A DNA stretch of 64,000 nucleotides from Patiria pectinifera (taxonomy: Eukaryota; Echinodermata; Asteroidea; Valvatida; Asterinidae): contig CM057149.1 in assembly GCA_029964075.1 (NCBI GenBank), positions 27,418,197 to 27,482,196 of the forward strand, given 5' to 3'. Made by a program: the position numbers and the translations under genes. This document shows positions 40,575-52,887 of this stretch, piece by piece; the first letter of the stretch is position 1, and each line of letters opens with the position of its first letter. Below the pieces are notes generated by a model. The model was not told the origin of the DNA. It saw nothing but the letters and a program-made list of their open reading frames with translations, and did no database searches.

Positions 40575-41663
40575 TACTGGCGAATCTCCCCATGTCATGA
40601 GTCTCGTATTGTGGCGCAACCCCCAACGTGGCGCAGTTTGATTTTGCGCATCTACATGTGTACTAGGCCTTGTTAGGGAAAATTATTACCTCAAATATGT
40701 CAGAAAGTGAAATTTCATCAAGCTCTAAACATTCCCGTTAATAGATCTTGAGTTTACGTACCCACTACAAAGCTCCAGGAAAATTATGTTTGGCGTGATT
40801 TTCCGATTAGTTTTCATGATTTGTGTGCACAATGAACCCTTTTAAAATTCACCCAAATATACGAAAACAATTTGCTGACAAACTAGTAGTTGGGTATGTG
40901 AGTAGAGATAATAATGATATATCAGAATTTCTCAACTGTAAAGAAATTCTTAAATGTTAATGTGGGATTTTCCGAGTTTTGTTCAAGCGCGCCACGTAAG
41001 GGAATACTCGGCCGAAATTGTGCCCAATTTCCGGACGCCACCGTTTAGAAATTCGGACTTAATTTCACGACACTAAAAATGTTCACAAAGGTTCAACAGC
41101 AAGAATTAAAGTTATAGTACCAGTATTTAACTGAATGAATTTAAAGTTTTTGTACGAAGAGGTTTGGCAATACTCCATGAGTAAAGTATTCCTCAGGGTA
41201 TTCCTCACTATGTCAAATTATGGATTTGTATTGTGACTGATTCGCCACGGGGGGGGGGGTTGGGGGCTCCAGACAATAATTAAGAATTTTTGCATAAATA
41301 CTTAATCGCCAAAATGGTCGATTCGCCGGTATGTCAGCTCTGCGATGATCTGGTTGAAAGGAAACTAAACTAATGTCTTACCGTTTCCGAGAGAAGACGG
41401 GGAAAAAAAACGGTCGTTTACATCAGACACGACGGAGTACGAATACGTTTTTCGTGTCGTTCTCAAAAAAGTGTACGATATACACGTTGTGTGTCTCGGG
41501 AATAGTGGTGACCAATCACCGATGCAAAAAAATATGGTTTCTTCATTCATGCTTTATTCAACGTCCGCAAAAGTCGAATACTTTACGAATGAAATCACAA
41601 CTAGCATCCAAACAGCTCGAATTTATGGGGTCGCAAAATAATTGGACGGAAAACTTTCCGTAA

Positions 41664-42204
41664 TGGGCCACCACTTTTTTAAATTAATTTTCAAGCGCCA
41701 AAAGTTGCATCCTTGATGGTTATTCCCTCCACTTCTCTCACCCTCTCCTTTCCGTTGTTCCTATGTATTAAACAGTCACTTACTTCATCGAGATTCGAAC
41801 CCCGTGCTCTTGCTTGATACACGAGACTTTCAACAGCTAGGCCGCGCAAGATAGCTGTTGCATTAATCAATCTTTTGACGTATTTGAAGTATCAATTGAA
41901 ATAAACTAAATATTCATGAAAACATAAATATTCATAATGACGTTTGCACTATCATTTGACGGCTCATGCGTTTTCATGGTTGTCGATGTCATGCGTATAA
42001 CGTACCGCTGTCTACCAACACTTTAATCAGTTTTGACCGGCTGCTTCAACCATGTTCTGCACGACATGTGCATCCAAAATGTGCTCTAAAAACATATTTT
42101 GCCTTTTTTTTCGCATTTACAGAGCTTACTGGATTCCTCTTGGGTGAAATCACAAGGTGAGGTTAAAAATTGGTGTGTTTAGCGGCAGGTAAAGTGGTGG
42201 CCCA
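41664..42204. mobile_element. TGGGCCACCACTTT-ended MITE
   Basis: TGGGCCACCACTTT at the left and AAAGTGGTGGCCCA at the right are inverted repeats. The unit is absent from repeat F copy 1, which supports insertion. It contains a tRNA-like segment at 41785-41850. The target duplication is unclear. Confidence 0.65.
41785..41850 (-). ncRNA. tRNA-like segment, possible SINE head
   Basis: On the minus strand TAGCTGTTGAAAG resembles a tRNA A box. About 35 bases on, GGGGTTCGAATCTC is a good B box. Acceptor-stem pairing is poor, so this is more likely a tRNA-derived SINE remnant than a working tRNA gene. Confidence 0.4.
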
Positions 42205-42388
42205 GTATGGAATTTTTTCCAAGTGGAGCTCGAAATTCGTTTTCTCTCGCCCAGAAATAACACAAAAACGCTAAGATTTTACAGGATAGTTGTGTGGATG
42301 TTTATATCTTACTTTTAAATGTTCTTTCCGATAAATATATTATCTCGTTCGAAGCGCTTTTTTTAGCCCAATTGGGCTGTGTTACAAC

Positions 42389-42640
42389 TGATAATGTAGT
42401 AACCAACGGATAACGTATCACCAACCGATAATGTATCACAAATTGACCGATATTGTATCACTAACCGATAATGTACCAAAAATTGACTGATAGTGTAGTA
42501 AAATTTGTATCCGATAATGTATCACGTGTCGACGGATAATGTAACTACAAAATAAGTGTATCCGATAATGTATCACCACGGAACGGATACTGTATCAACC
42601 GATAATGTATCAAAATTCAACCGATAATGTATCAGTATGG
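42389..42640. repeat. CCGATAATGTATCA minisatellite
   Basis: More than ten imperfect units of ACCGATAATGTATCA(C) with variable spacers such as AAATTGA. Confidence 0.9.
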
Positions 42641-42988
42641 GGAAAAGGTGTACACAAATGTTTGTTTTATGTCCGATTATCCCGCCCCACGTTTTGACCA
42701 GTTGATCACCACCACCTAGTTGATCACCACCACCCCCATTATTTTGTATTTAGAGAAAAAGGGCAGATTTTGAGGTATTTTTCAAACTTTCCAACCGCCG
42801 AAATGTATTAAATAGTACTGAGAAAGGGAGAAAAAAATACAAATAGCTTGAAATGCGCTGGGACGTCTGTATCACGAACAGCGCACTCAGTGTCATGTGG
42901 TCTCCAGCAAGGCCCCCCCCCCCCCGTTTGTATTTCACGGCAAGGACTTTTTTTTTTAGCTATCCCCCATCCCCTTACGCTACTGTTC
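42641..42988. other. Low-complexity transition
   Basis: Contains a GTTGATCACCACCACC direct repeat near 42700-42735 and a run of C at 42912-42924. No gene was seen. Confidence 0.5.
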
Positions 42989-43375
42989 CAGGGGCGGATC
43001 CAGGAATTTCTGCGGGGAGGGGGGGGGGGAAGGTTCACAGCAAAACAATCTGAAAATGTACACAGGATTTTTTTCCGGACACTTGCCCTCCGTAAAATCA
43101 AAAACTTGGGGAAGGGGGGTATCATATTTCAGTAGGGGACGCTGTTCAAATTTGACAATTATTAACACTGGATTACAGAATGGTGTAAAAATACCCCCTA
43201 TCTTAGCTACCTCCGTCCGTATTTTGAACAGGCGGACATTATACCAGTATTTTGTTGGGGGGGGGGGGGGGTGTCACAGCAGAGTGGGGGGGGGGGCTTT
43301 TTTTTTTTTTAAAATTTGTATGCAATTTGTTTTGGGACACAGCGGGGGGGCCCCCCCCCCCCCCATCCGCGCCTG
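42989..43375. mobile_element. CAGGGGCGGATCC-type element with poly-G/C
   Basis: Begins CAGGGGCGGATCCAGGAATT and ends CCCCCCATCCGCGCCTG, which is an imperfect inverted match. Internal G runs and C runs could form hairpins or quadruplexes. The terminus resembles widespread hAT-type MITEs, but no 8-bp duplication is seen. Confidence 0.5.
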
Positions 43376-43479
43376 TGTTGGCCTCAGGGAAGCGGCAGGC
43401 TCGTGACGTTTGGACTCCAAACTGTGTGGGTTGAACAAACTGAAGTCAGTGGGTAGACAAATAACAAATGACGTCACAT

Positions 43480-43685
43480 GCGAACGGTGCCCCCTCCCCC
43501 GCTCCCGGGATTATTTTGTACGGTACAATAATATTTCGTACGGTACAGTAATATTGTGTACATGGTTGTAGGATTTTATCAGCGCTCCCCGTTGAAAATA
43601 TTGCACGACCCCCCACCTCATCGACCCCCTCCCCCTCATCCCGCTCACCCCTCACACCCCCCCCCCTCATCCCCCTCACTAAATG
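43480..43685. repeat. C-rich low-complexity tract
   Basis: CCCCTCCCCC, CACCTCATC and CCCCTCATCCCGCTCACCCC runs. An adjacent TACGGTACAATAATATT / TACGGTACAGTAATATT pair is a local direct repeat. Confidence 0.8.
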
Positions 43686-44177
43686 AGCAGTAATGCTGTG
43701 ATTGTGCCCTTTTCAAATCTGTAAGAAAAAAATATCGACTGGGGTCGACAAGGGACCCATGAAGCTTGATCGCATCTAGACTATCTTCGACGATTGCCGC
43801 CTAAATCCGGTAAACTTGTTACATTGTATCTTTTGTGACAGCTCAAGTTACATGATCATTTCAGATGGTAGTTTTGCTATACACATGCCTCGCCACTCGT
43901 ATGTGTTCCCGGTTCATGCACAGCGCATATTTTGAATGATGCAAGGTTATTGGGGGAGGAAATAGTCTGGGAGACCATCGCAAGTTAAATTGAACGTATG
44001 CGCGCGCCGATGTTGCCTGACGCTCATGCGAAGACGCTGCTGCTAATAGCCACATTCTGGCACATTCTGGAAGTGGTGTGGAACTTTGCGCGCGAACCAG
44101 TACAGTACAGTACGCACATGCTGTGTCCCGTCCATTGATCTCCATACGGGGATCAATGGTCCCGTACGTCCATGGTA

Positions 44178-44639
44178 GCAGACCAGTAAATAAACTTCCA
44201 TAGACACCAATGGTAAATGCTCCCACATCAAAAATTCGGGAAAAATAATCACAACCCTCCAAGGTATTCGAGACACACATCAAATTAAAGCTTATTTCAT
44301 CATCTTTCATTTTCTTTTCAATTATTGGGGGGGTCAATTGATGAATTGTAGGAGAAATTTCCATCTGAAGATGACCACACCTGAAAATAGTCCTGGAGCC
44401 CATCGCCATTTTGAAAAACGATGCCTACACTCCATTGCAAAATAGAGCGCTTTTAGGGTCCAAATTACATCCAAATTACACAGAACTGCAAGCTCCCAGT
44501 CCTGTGCACGGCTTCCACCCATATTTTTTACAAACCCTCAAGTTCATGGCCCACAGCATGCTCAAATACTGAAGATTTTGAGGGCATGCAAATCGTGATT
44601 TGGCCGGCGTAGGCATTTCGGACCGATTTACTGGTCTGC
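44178..44639 (-). mobile_element. Dispersed TIR element R1, copy 2
   Basis: 462 bp bounded by GCAGACCAGTAAAT and ATTTACTGGTCTGC, reverse complement of 8571-9029 with about 10-15% visible differences. The 182-codon open frame at 43861-44409 runs across it and is not supported as a gene. Confidence 0.8.
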
Positions 44640-44906
44640 ACCCCCATGGGGCTCTCAAAAGTGGTAAAACGCGCCCTATTGTGTCGTAGCACGGAGCCCA
44701 TATGGAGGCCAAGTGTCCGGAGAAAAGAACTTGTCCACATTTCGGCGCGGATGTGCGAGTGCGGTTACCCCATTGACATCAAAAGCTGGATACGCTACTA
44801 GCCTAGGCCCACTTGGAAGTAGAGCGTCTCCAACCAGAGCAACTCCCTACCTCCCAAATTAAAAAAAAAATATTCTTAATGATAAACTTTCTCGAGTGGG
44901 GACTTA

Positions 44907-46709
44907 TGCACGTTGCACGTAGCTTAATATCGCATTGTGGAAGTTGTTCCTTCTTAATGTGAATGTTCCAACTTGTTAATATTCACGTTCGATCTTGTCA
45001 ATGTACACCATTGATCATGCTTGATGTCAACGTTGCACCTTGCTTCTTCGCAATATGAACCATGTACCTTCGCATTGTGAACGTTTGACCTTGCATCTTG
45101 TTAATATCATTATAGAACCGTCCTCCTTCGCAATGTGAATCATGCATTCTAAAAAGTACGAAGTCCTTGTCAAGCCCTTTAATTAAACAACCAGTTATGA
45201 TGGAGTTTCAATCTGACAGCTGTTTAATGTCACTTAACCTGGGTCTACCTTGTAGTGATTTTTATCATGAATCAAGGCTCTCTGATTTATTTCACATATC
45301 TTTTATAATTCATGTTCAGGCTAATGAGCGCTGTTTCACTAGAAAAGATGTGTTCAATTCATGAGACTAATTAATTTCTTGACAGTATACTCTCCGTCAA
45401 TTACAATAATGCAAAACAGTGTTCTGTGATCACGTTAAGAAGGCTTTTATCATAATGCTTTACATCCTTCAAGCCCTATTCAGATTGTTTTTGTGTTTTT
45501 AATAATAGTTACGAGAGATTTTCGTCGAGATCCGCGTATTTAATTAGTATAAGAGTATGATCTAAAGATTTAATTGAAAGGAACATCATTTATATGCGGT
45601 GGTACCGTTACGAAATAATATCCACGTCTTATAAAGCATGACAACAATAGTAAGGGCATACATTGATATTTATTACTTCGGGGAAAAATCGGGGATTTCA
45701 CCAACGGTCCCATTCCCGTCAATCATTGTAAAAACCGACAGCGCGCGGGGCACAGGTGGCTTCGGTCAATTATTTAATTGTTTATTCAGTGCATACACCC
45801 GCAACATACTCGAGCTTGTAACCCGCCACCGCGAGAGAGCGCTGCATCACGACCGCACCGTTGCGTTGAGCGCGAATCACGTGTTGCCGGGGCACCCTAT
45901 ACGAAGTTGTTTGCTTGGAGTTCATGCATACATGACTGGTCGTCAGCCAATTGCGAATATTCTTCATGTTGCGGTCAGGCGCGGATATCCGGGGAGGGGG
46001 CGGTATGTAGGGTTCGACTTATTAGCAGTAGCCCGAAAACCAAATGCTCGTCAAAACAGCGGGGATCCTCATACTATTTGGTAAGGAGCCCTGTTGGCGA
46101 GTCAAAAATTATTGGGATATGGCAAAGATGAAAGTACAGGAAAAAAGAAATCATTACATTCAGAAAGCAAACCAGTATAAATGTGTGTATAGCCTAACGG
46201 TTGAAATGATTAGATCGGGTTATTTGAAACAATGACAAATTTGCTTCGGGATGCATGTTTTTACATGTATGCCCAACCTTGGGTTATGGTTAGCCTGAAC
46301 ATGAATGATAAAAGATGAGTGAAATAAAACAGAGAGCCTTGAGTCATGATAAAAATCACTACAAGGTAGACGCCCAGGTTAAGTGACAATAAACAGCCGT
46401 CAGATTGAAACTCCATCATAACTGGTTGTCTAACTATAGGGCTTGACAAGGACTTCGTACTTTTTAGAATGCATGATTCACATTGCGAAGGAGGACGGTT
46501 CAACAATGATATTAACAAGATGCAAGGTCAAACGCTCACAATGCGAAGGTACATGGTTCATATTGCGAAGAAGCAAGGTGCAACGTTGACATCAAGCATG
46601 ATCAATGGTGTACATTGACAAGATCGAACGTGAATATTAACAAGTTGGAACATTCACATTAAGAAGGAACAACTTCCAAAATGCGATATTAAGCCACGTG
46701 CAACGTGCA
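44907..46709. mobile_element. TA-flanked element with 420-bp inverted repeats
   Basis: The arm 44907-45325 is the reverse complement of 46290-46709, with shared TGCACGTTGCACGT outer ends and TTCAGGCTAA-type inner ends. TA flanks both sides (44905-44906 and 46710-46711). The arms are built from degenerate ~24-bp units such as TTGCGAAG..GTTCA and AATATTAACAAG. The 960-bp centre has no recognisable transposase. This is a Tc1/mariner- or foldback-like non-autonomous element. Confidence 0.8.
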
Positions 46710-46961
46710 TATTGCGAAGGTACAACGTCAATATTAAGAGGTTACAAGGTTCACATTAAAAAGGTCAATATTAAAATGTCGTTCCAGGGCCACCGTATAC
46801 ACGAGCCAAAAAGCGCGGCAACACACCTACGCGAGCTAATCCGGCTACTGCGCACGCACCCCCAGGTACCACAGGCTGGTAGGGCCAGGGCGCGCCAAAC
46901 TACGGCTCTTCCAGCTTCCAGCCCCCAAACTCCAAGCACCGGAGCTACATTTCGTTACAGT

Positions 46962-47125
46962 ACTTTACTAGCTTTTTCAAAACTAATCAGCTACATTTTT
47001 CAAATCTGCCATATTTTTCTGTCAGATCACCAATTTTACAGAATTCTGCTAAAAAATAATTCTGCTAAATTGTCTGTCAAACTCGTTTTTTTTCGAAAAC
47101 TTTTTCAAATTTAGCCGAAATTCGG
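46962..47125 (+). repeat. Dispersed repeat R4, copy 2
   Basis: Partner of 6985-7135: AATCAGCTACATTTTTCAAA, TCTGCCATATTTTTCTGTC and AACTCGTTTTTT are shared. Confidence 0.65.
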
Positions 47126-48240
47126 CTAAAATGGTAATCCTGATAATGGTTCGGGGAAGATAGGACAATCCACCCCCCCCCAAAAAAAAGTGAAACAGAA
47201 AGTATTTGCCCAGTTCAGAGGTACAGGAAGGGCGCCTTGCACGGCCGGTAGGTAAAAATTGGATTTTCCCCAAGCACTCAACGTGAAAACTTGGTTATGC
47301 AAAGCCGCTTAACTATTTTTTTCTAATAAACCCATGCAGATATGTAACATTATAAAGCAGATTACTCTCTGATTAATAGCAACACCCTTGTGCTTCATGA
47401 AGAAATGCCTAAAAGCGCCTTTTTTTAAATTGTGGTTTTTTTTTACATTATTATGCTAATGAGCTTGTGTACAGGAATCAGAGATAGGGGTGGTAAAAAT
47501 GTGAGCAATATACCCCTATTCTTTCCACGCACTTTGCATCATGCGCATCAGGATTTTTTTTCAAAGTAAACAACATACTTGTTAATAAACTGTTAAATTA
47601 ACTAAAATTGAGTAAAACAATTTATGAATTATAAATAAATTTATATATTTATTATTTTTGAAGAAAGTATGCATTTTTAAGTGTACGGCGTTTTTTAATG
47701 CAAGGCATTGGCCCTAGATAGATGAAGGATGACAGGACACAAGGTTTCGAATTGCTTTGGGTGCCAACCACCCGGATTTGTTTCTGTCAAATTTCAAATT
47801 GTCATTTTCCAAGGCATTTGTTAATGCTTTATTGACAAATAACATTTACACTCTTGTTGGCTCGACAGCCAGAAAATTTGTCAAAATTATGAGGATTGTA
47901 ACAATGAGCAACTTGTTATCATTGATGATCTATATTAAAGATTGTATTCACAGTACCATTAACCATTATGAGTTTAAGAAATAGAGCTAAATAGGGCAGA
48001 GAGCTCCTATTTATTTAGCCAGAAAAAGCATTTTGCAGGCTTGTGATCATGCATTAAAGCAACTCGTAGAGCAACAAACGGTGACAGTTAACCGTTTACA
48101 AGCACAATTATACATGTAATTGCAAGGTAGCTGCGATCCTCATATTTAAGTGATTGCCATTATATGCCAAGTGGCCTGTAAAAGTGTAAGTCGGACAGAA
48201 GACAATAAAGGGTGAAGTTACGAGTCCATTATAATCAGGC
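47126..48240. other. AT-rich intergenic stretch
   Basis: A 75-codon open frame at 47757-47984 has no recognised family. Nothing else is supported. Confidence 0.4.
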
Positions 48241-48559
48241 CGGGAATAACAATGACAATTAAAGGAATGCCTTTAAAAACTTTGGCCGGAAGTCCCCCCC
48301 CCGACTTGGAGCTCCAAAAATACTTAGAAGGCCCCGCCCAGGGGTGGGATCCCCAGGCTGGGGTGAGAATACCCTAGTCTATTTCGCGTGAACAGATTTG
48401 CTGACTTATTAGGCAAGACCCCGCCTCTTGGCCTCCTAGGTTTTGACCAATCAGCGGGCACTTTCAATATCGAGTCTAGGTGTATTCACCTGCTTCGTGG
48501 ATAACGGGTGATACTCAGACTAAGAATACCCCCACTTCAATGGTAAACATTTATGCCAA

Positions 48560-48990
48560 CCAAAATTACGGGTGAGGGGTGCAGCCCCCGAGCAACATGG
48601 GCTGCCCTTCTGCCCAAACAAGAGCCATCAGTGAGTCATCTAAGAACTGCACTAGCGTGGCCCACCCAGGTCTTCCCATGCTCATATCTCTCCCCTGGGG
48701 CTCAACACGGGTCCTATACTCGGCGGGGGGTGTAGCCCAAGAAACGGGTTGCCCTCCCGCCAAGACAACAGAGAGAAGAGCTGCCCTCAACGTGGCCCGC
48801 TCAGGCCACCCCCAATGCGCATATCTCTCGGATTCTCTCCCCTGGGGCCCGAAAAGGACCTTACGCAAGATAACCCAAAAGCAACATGGGCTGACCCACT
48901 CTCCCCCTCCGCAGAGAGTGAGCTATCAAAGGAGCCGCACTCAACCTGACCCACTCCCACACAATTATTTCACATACGGAGTTCTACACG
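48560..48990 (+). repeat. GC-rich tandem units of about 145 bp
   Basis: Three imperfect units share GCAACATGGGCTG(CC/AC), AAGAGC, GTGGCCC..CAGG and CATATCTCTC..CCCTGGGGC. They give overlapping open frames on both strands, which I regard as by-products. Confidence 0.65.
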
Positions 48991-49175
48991 CGTGCCCTAC
49001 AGGGTGACCCATTTTGACACGCCACAGTGGAATACGGGCCGCTCATCATTTTTAACAAATTGCGGGGATAGGATGTATAGTGATTGCTGGATACGATGCA
49101 ATTGCAGGGTATGCAGGCCCCATTTGCCGTTAAAGTGACACGTCTTCTAGTTCTACGTCTCATCTGTAACTGACT

Positions 49176-49510
49176 TTGTTGCCTGTTCCTGCCGTTCCTG
49201 CTCCAAATCCAAATCATCCTGCCTATTTCTACCTGTTCCTGCTTCAAGTTTCTTGCATGTTCCAAGTCGCCCTGCCTGTTCCTGTTTCTAACGGCTTACC
49301 ACGGAAGTCATCATTTTAGCACTTCCTGAGACGTCTTCCCGTGGCTGATTGGACCTGGTTCAGCCTTTCCTGATGCCGCTCCTGCCGTTCCTGTTATCTT
49401 CCAGCCATCTCTTCGTGTCTCTACCTCCTGTTTCGTCTGTCTGCCGTTTCTGAACTGTTCCTGTCTTCGAACTGTTCCTGTTCCTCAACTCTTCCTGTTC
49501 CTGTACTCCC
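49176..49510. repeat. TTCCTG-rich pyrimidine tract
   Basis: Many copies of CTGTTCCTG or CGTTCCTG with variable spacing, ahead of a gag fragment at 49906. It may be part of a retroelement leader. Confidence 0.6.
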
Positions 49511-49905
49511 AGCCCTCCGTACTTTCGTCGTCTGCCCAGCTGTGTGTCCAGCCAGTTCATCCAGTCCTGCCCGTGCCAATCCTCCCTCCCAACATTGCAT
49601 CGCGGATGGAACCAAGCTGACAGCTAGTGCCCAGCTGAAATCTGCTCGCAATTTATTTTGTTTTCGCATATTCTTGTACCATTTCTCATTGTTTAAAACC
49701 ATTTTACTTTTCTGTGTTTTTTTTTCATCACTTGTATTTCGTAATTTCTTGTGGCACATTGCTTCTAGTTAGCCAAATATCATTGCCATTGATTATTGTT
49801 GTGTAGCCTAATAGTGCCGTTTTTGGTTCAGTATTTTTATTAATTTTGTATTATCTTTGCTTTGTATTTTCTAATTGATATACAAGTACAACAATTGCCC
49901 CAGCC

Positions 49906-50104
49906 ATGTCTCCCCCTCATCCCACTAGTAGCAGTTCTACCTCACCGTTACGCTCTCTTAAGACAGAACCCCCTGCCCCATTCTCTGGAAATGGCACCGA
50001 AGATGTCACCTCTTGGTGTCGCCGGCTCGAGGTAGTCGTGAATGCAATCCCATGCATACAAAACAAGCCTCAACACTCCCTCCGCCCAAATTCCATGAAG
50101 CTTA
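49906..50104 (+). pseudogene. Truncated Gag N-terminus of a retrotransposon
   Basis: From ATG 49906: a Ser/Thr/Pro-rich start, then LKTEPPAPFSGNGTEDVTSW and RRLEVVVNAI. The P.FSG..edv..W...LE pattern is that of a Ty3/gypsy capsid start. The frame is cut after Leu-Thr by the TA-flanked element at 50105-51125. Gag sequence does not obviously resume beyond it, so the rest is lost or diverged. Confidence 0.55.
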
Positions 50105-51125
50105 CACTCAAAGCCAAATCAGAGTCAGGCTTACTCTTCAAATGAAGTCCAGCAGCTACGTCAAAACGACTCCTTTTTTTAGTCAAACGACTCCGTAGTC
50201 TCCATATTTACTCCTTTTCCAGGGCCACAATGACTCTCGTAAGCTTTTGGAAGAGTCACTGTTGCGAGTTTACTGTGACTCTCCTGTGGGGATAAGGTGA
50301 CTCTACTATAGGATTAAGATGACTCTCCTAAGGGGCTTAATTGACTCTCCTGAGGGGCTAAGGTGACTCTCCTTTGGGGCTATCGAATCAAGGCACTGTT
50401 TAAAATGACCAAATTATAGTCATGGGGACCGTGACTATTGCAAAACATTGTAGCAGCTTGTTTAATGAAGTCAATTTACCTGCAAGGCAACTAATGCTGT
50501 CCAGCAAAAACGATGACATTTTAGTCTGAGTGATTTTACACGTCCTGTCAGTTGTATTTGACTGAGTGTGTCAAGCGGCTCGTCACCGTGAGTTTAGTTT
50601 TAAAACTCGTTCTTGACCTTTTGCTTAAGGCCTGTTGTGAAAATGGAGGCGCCTTGCCAAATACTTGACTCGTGATTTGTGATGATTACTGTGTAACTTA
50701 ACTTACAAAACTTTTCAGAGCTTGACTCCACCGACCGACCATAGCAAGCAACAAGAGTGACAAGATGGCGGCAAGCATATCTACGTAGGCTGGTGACTGA
50801 GCCTTATTGATCTCAATATAGCAGAGTAAGTGACCAGACTACGCGGCAGCATCGCGCTTTACGCGGCATCAACAACAACAAAGAAACTTCGTGAAGCCGG
50901 CCACCAATGACTCTTGGAGGGGAGTCAAATTGACTCTGTATTATAGTCCACTTTACTCTTTATAGGAGTTAGGGGCCATTTCACCTGTTTGACGAGTCAT
51001 TTGACACGAACGACTCTGGACGGGGAGTCAAATTGACTCTACATTATATTCAACTTACTCTTTATAAGAGTAAGGGACCATTACCCTTTTAGACGAGTCA
51101 ATTGACTCCAATTTGGCTATGAGTG
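50105..51125. mobile_element. TA-flanked foldback element with GACTCTCCT repeats
   Basis: CACTCAAAGCCAAATCAGAG at the left and its near-complement ending GGCTATGAGTG at the right are inverted ends. TA lies at 50103-50104 and 51126-51127. The interior is rich in GACTCTCCTGAGGGGCTAAGG units (left) and GGAGTCAAATTGACTCT units (right). It interrupts the gag fragment at 49906. Confidence 0.75.
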
Positions 51126-51127
51126 TA

Positions 51128-52887
51128 CCTGTGTGTTAATTTCCACAATATTCGTTACAATGTAATTCAATGTATTATTATATTTTTAGCCAATTTTGAT
51201 ATCTTATTAGACCACGCATCACGCTTGAATGATGTGTTTTTAAACTTTCATTCATGCTTTATTAACTAGGTTTTCCACTTATAATTTTCCACCTTTACTG
51301 ATATTTTCGTCTCGTTAACATCAATTTGTATTTTTTGACTGGCCACTACGGACTGGCCACATGAAGTGACCATTACGTCAGTCCATGGTCAGTCTACCTT
51401 TACTCAGCAATGATGCCATATAACTTGTTTTCCTATATTATGACATCATATCCTATTTTCTCCCAAAGCCGCCCCTCCGAAACTGTATAAAAAAAATTCA
51501 ATATTTTCCCACTTTCGTTGAGTTCTCCTCCCTGGAAATTCAGAGGCATAGCCATAATCTGATTCAGCCCTATGCTCTGGCCAGTCTTCATTTACGAGAT
51601 TTTGTCTTCTGTCTCCTAATTCTGTATTTAGAGAAGACCCGGTAGATGAGTACTTGAGATTAAAATATATAGTTTCTCCATAAAGCTGAGCTCATACCAG
51701 TAGTGTGTCTTCGTTTCTCCTTGTTTATCGTTCATCCCGCTCATCCAAACCACAGCTACCGTAACACAGCATTAGAAACAATAGAGTCAAACATCCAAAA
51801 GACTATACAAATTTTTTATATACGTTACACAAGGCCAGCTCACTTGGCAGTTTACAAGTCTCTTGAGGCCTGGGAAAATGGCAAAATTCTGCTTACTTCA
51901 TCGAACGAATATGTATTTTGTTGCAAAAAACCTTGTTTATTACCTCCATTTAATGTCATCGGTTTACATTGTTTGGAGTTTAGATAATGTTGTATGTGCC
52001 TATGTGGCGGACTTGGTCTTTGGACTCACACCCTTGCGTATTCTTTTGAAGCCCTTTTATTTCCCCCCCCCCCAAAAAAAATATTTGTTATCCTCCCGTA
52101 TGCATAAGCGGTTATACACACGAAAGGGGGGAAGTTGTCACGAACGGAGAACTGATGGAATGTTCTAGGCCTGTCCGTTTGTTGGAAATATACCAACAAG
52201 CAATGAATTGAGAACTACTCTGCCTAATACACGATACACATTTTGCAAATAAATGTGGAACACACAACCGAGTTAGAAACAACAACTCACAACTGATTTA
52301 TTTCCTGGTGCTCAAATATGATCAGTATATGGGTATAACAATATATGAGGTTTAAATAATGAGGTTTGCTATATGACACACAATAAACAACTTATCTCTC
52401 ACATGACGTTTGCACCAAGACTGAGGGTTACTTCAACAACTTTATGCAAATTAGTAAACCTCTTTCAGTAATTCCAGGAAGTAAACCTCACAGTGGAGGG
52501 TTATTTTCCCTACCAAACCTCTCAAATGTAAACTTTAATAATCAGCTTACGTCTGCAACAATGGGACCCCAGGTTAGTTTATTCCCACTAACCTTAACCA
52601 ACTTATGGACCGGTAAGGTCGGGGAGCTCTCGGTAAACCTCTAGGGTCGAAGACAATAGATCACATAGACTAAACCTCGACACAACGTTACCGAAACGGC
52701 AACACTAGTATCTCCTAATCTGCCTACTGATCTCTCCGCCTTATCTAACCCAAACACTGCACAGTTCCACTCTACCCAAACACTACACAACCCCCATATA
52801 TTTTCATTGGGTTAGCCAAAGCGAGAATTTACATTTGAATGGAATCAGCGGAGTGTGACATTGAGGTGTGGTTGAACAGGCGTGTTT
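51128..52887. other. Intergenic stretch, possible LTR remnant at 51480-51770
   Basis: GTATAAAAAAAATTC (51485) resembles a TATA region, and AGATTAAAATATATAG to CCATAAAGC a polyadenylation area. This could be the LTR of the element whose gag starts at 49906, but no second copy was found. The rest (52190-52860) is unrecognised. Confidence 0.3.

Larger units (their letters stand above)
41345..42388 (+). repeat. Dispersed repeat family F, copy 2 (interrupted)
   Basis: Partner of 1395-1830, from CTGGTTGAAAGGAAAC to AGCCCAATTGGGCTG. It is interrupted by a 541-bp TIR unit at 41664-42204. Confidence 0.7.

Noticed and set aside
42808..43477. Several open frames of 60-116 codons with poly-Pro or poly-Gly
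   Set aside because: They are translations of homopolymer G/C runs.
43861..44409. 182-codon open frame on the minus strand
   Set aside because: It runs across the R1 repeat copy at 44178-44639 and adjoining sequence, and the frame is not conserved in the R1 copy at 8571-9029.
45638..46084. 148-codon open frame inside the TA-flanked element
   Set aside because: It has no transposase motif such as a DDE catalytic triad and no recognised family; treated as chance.
48553..49007. Overlapping open frames of 60-142 codons
   Set aside because: They lie in GC-rich tandem units and are open on both strands; no domain seen.
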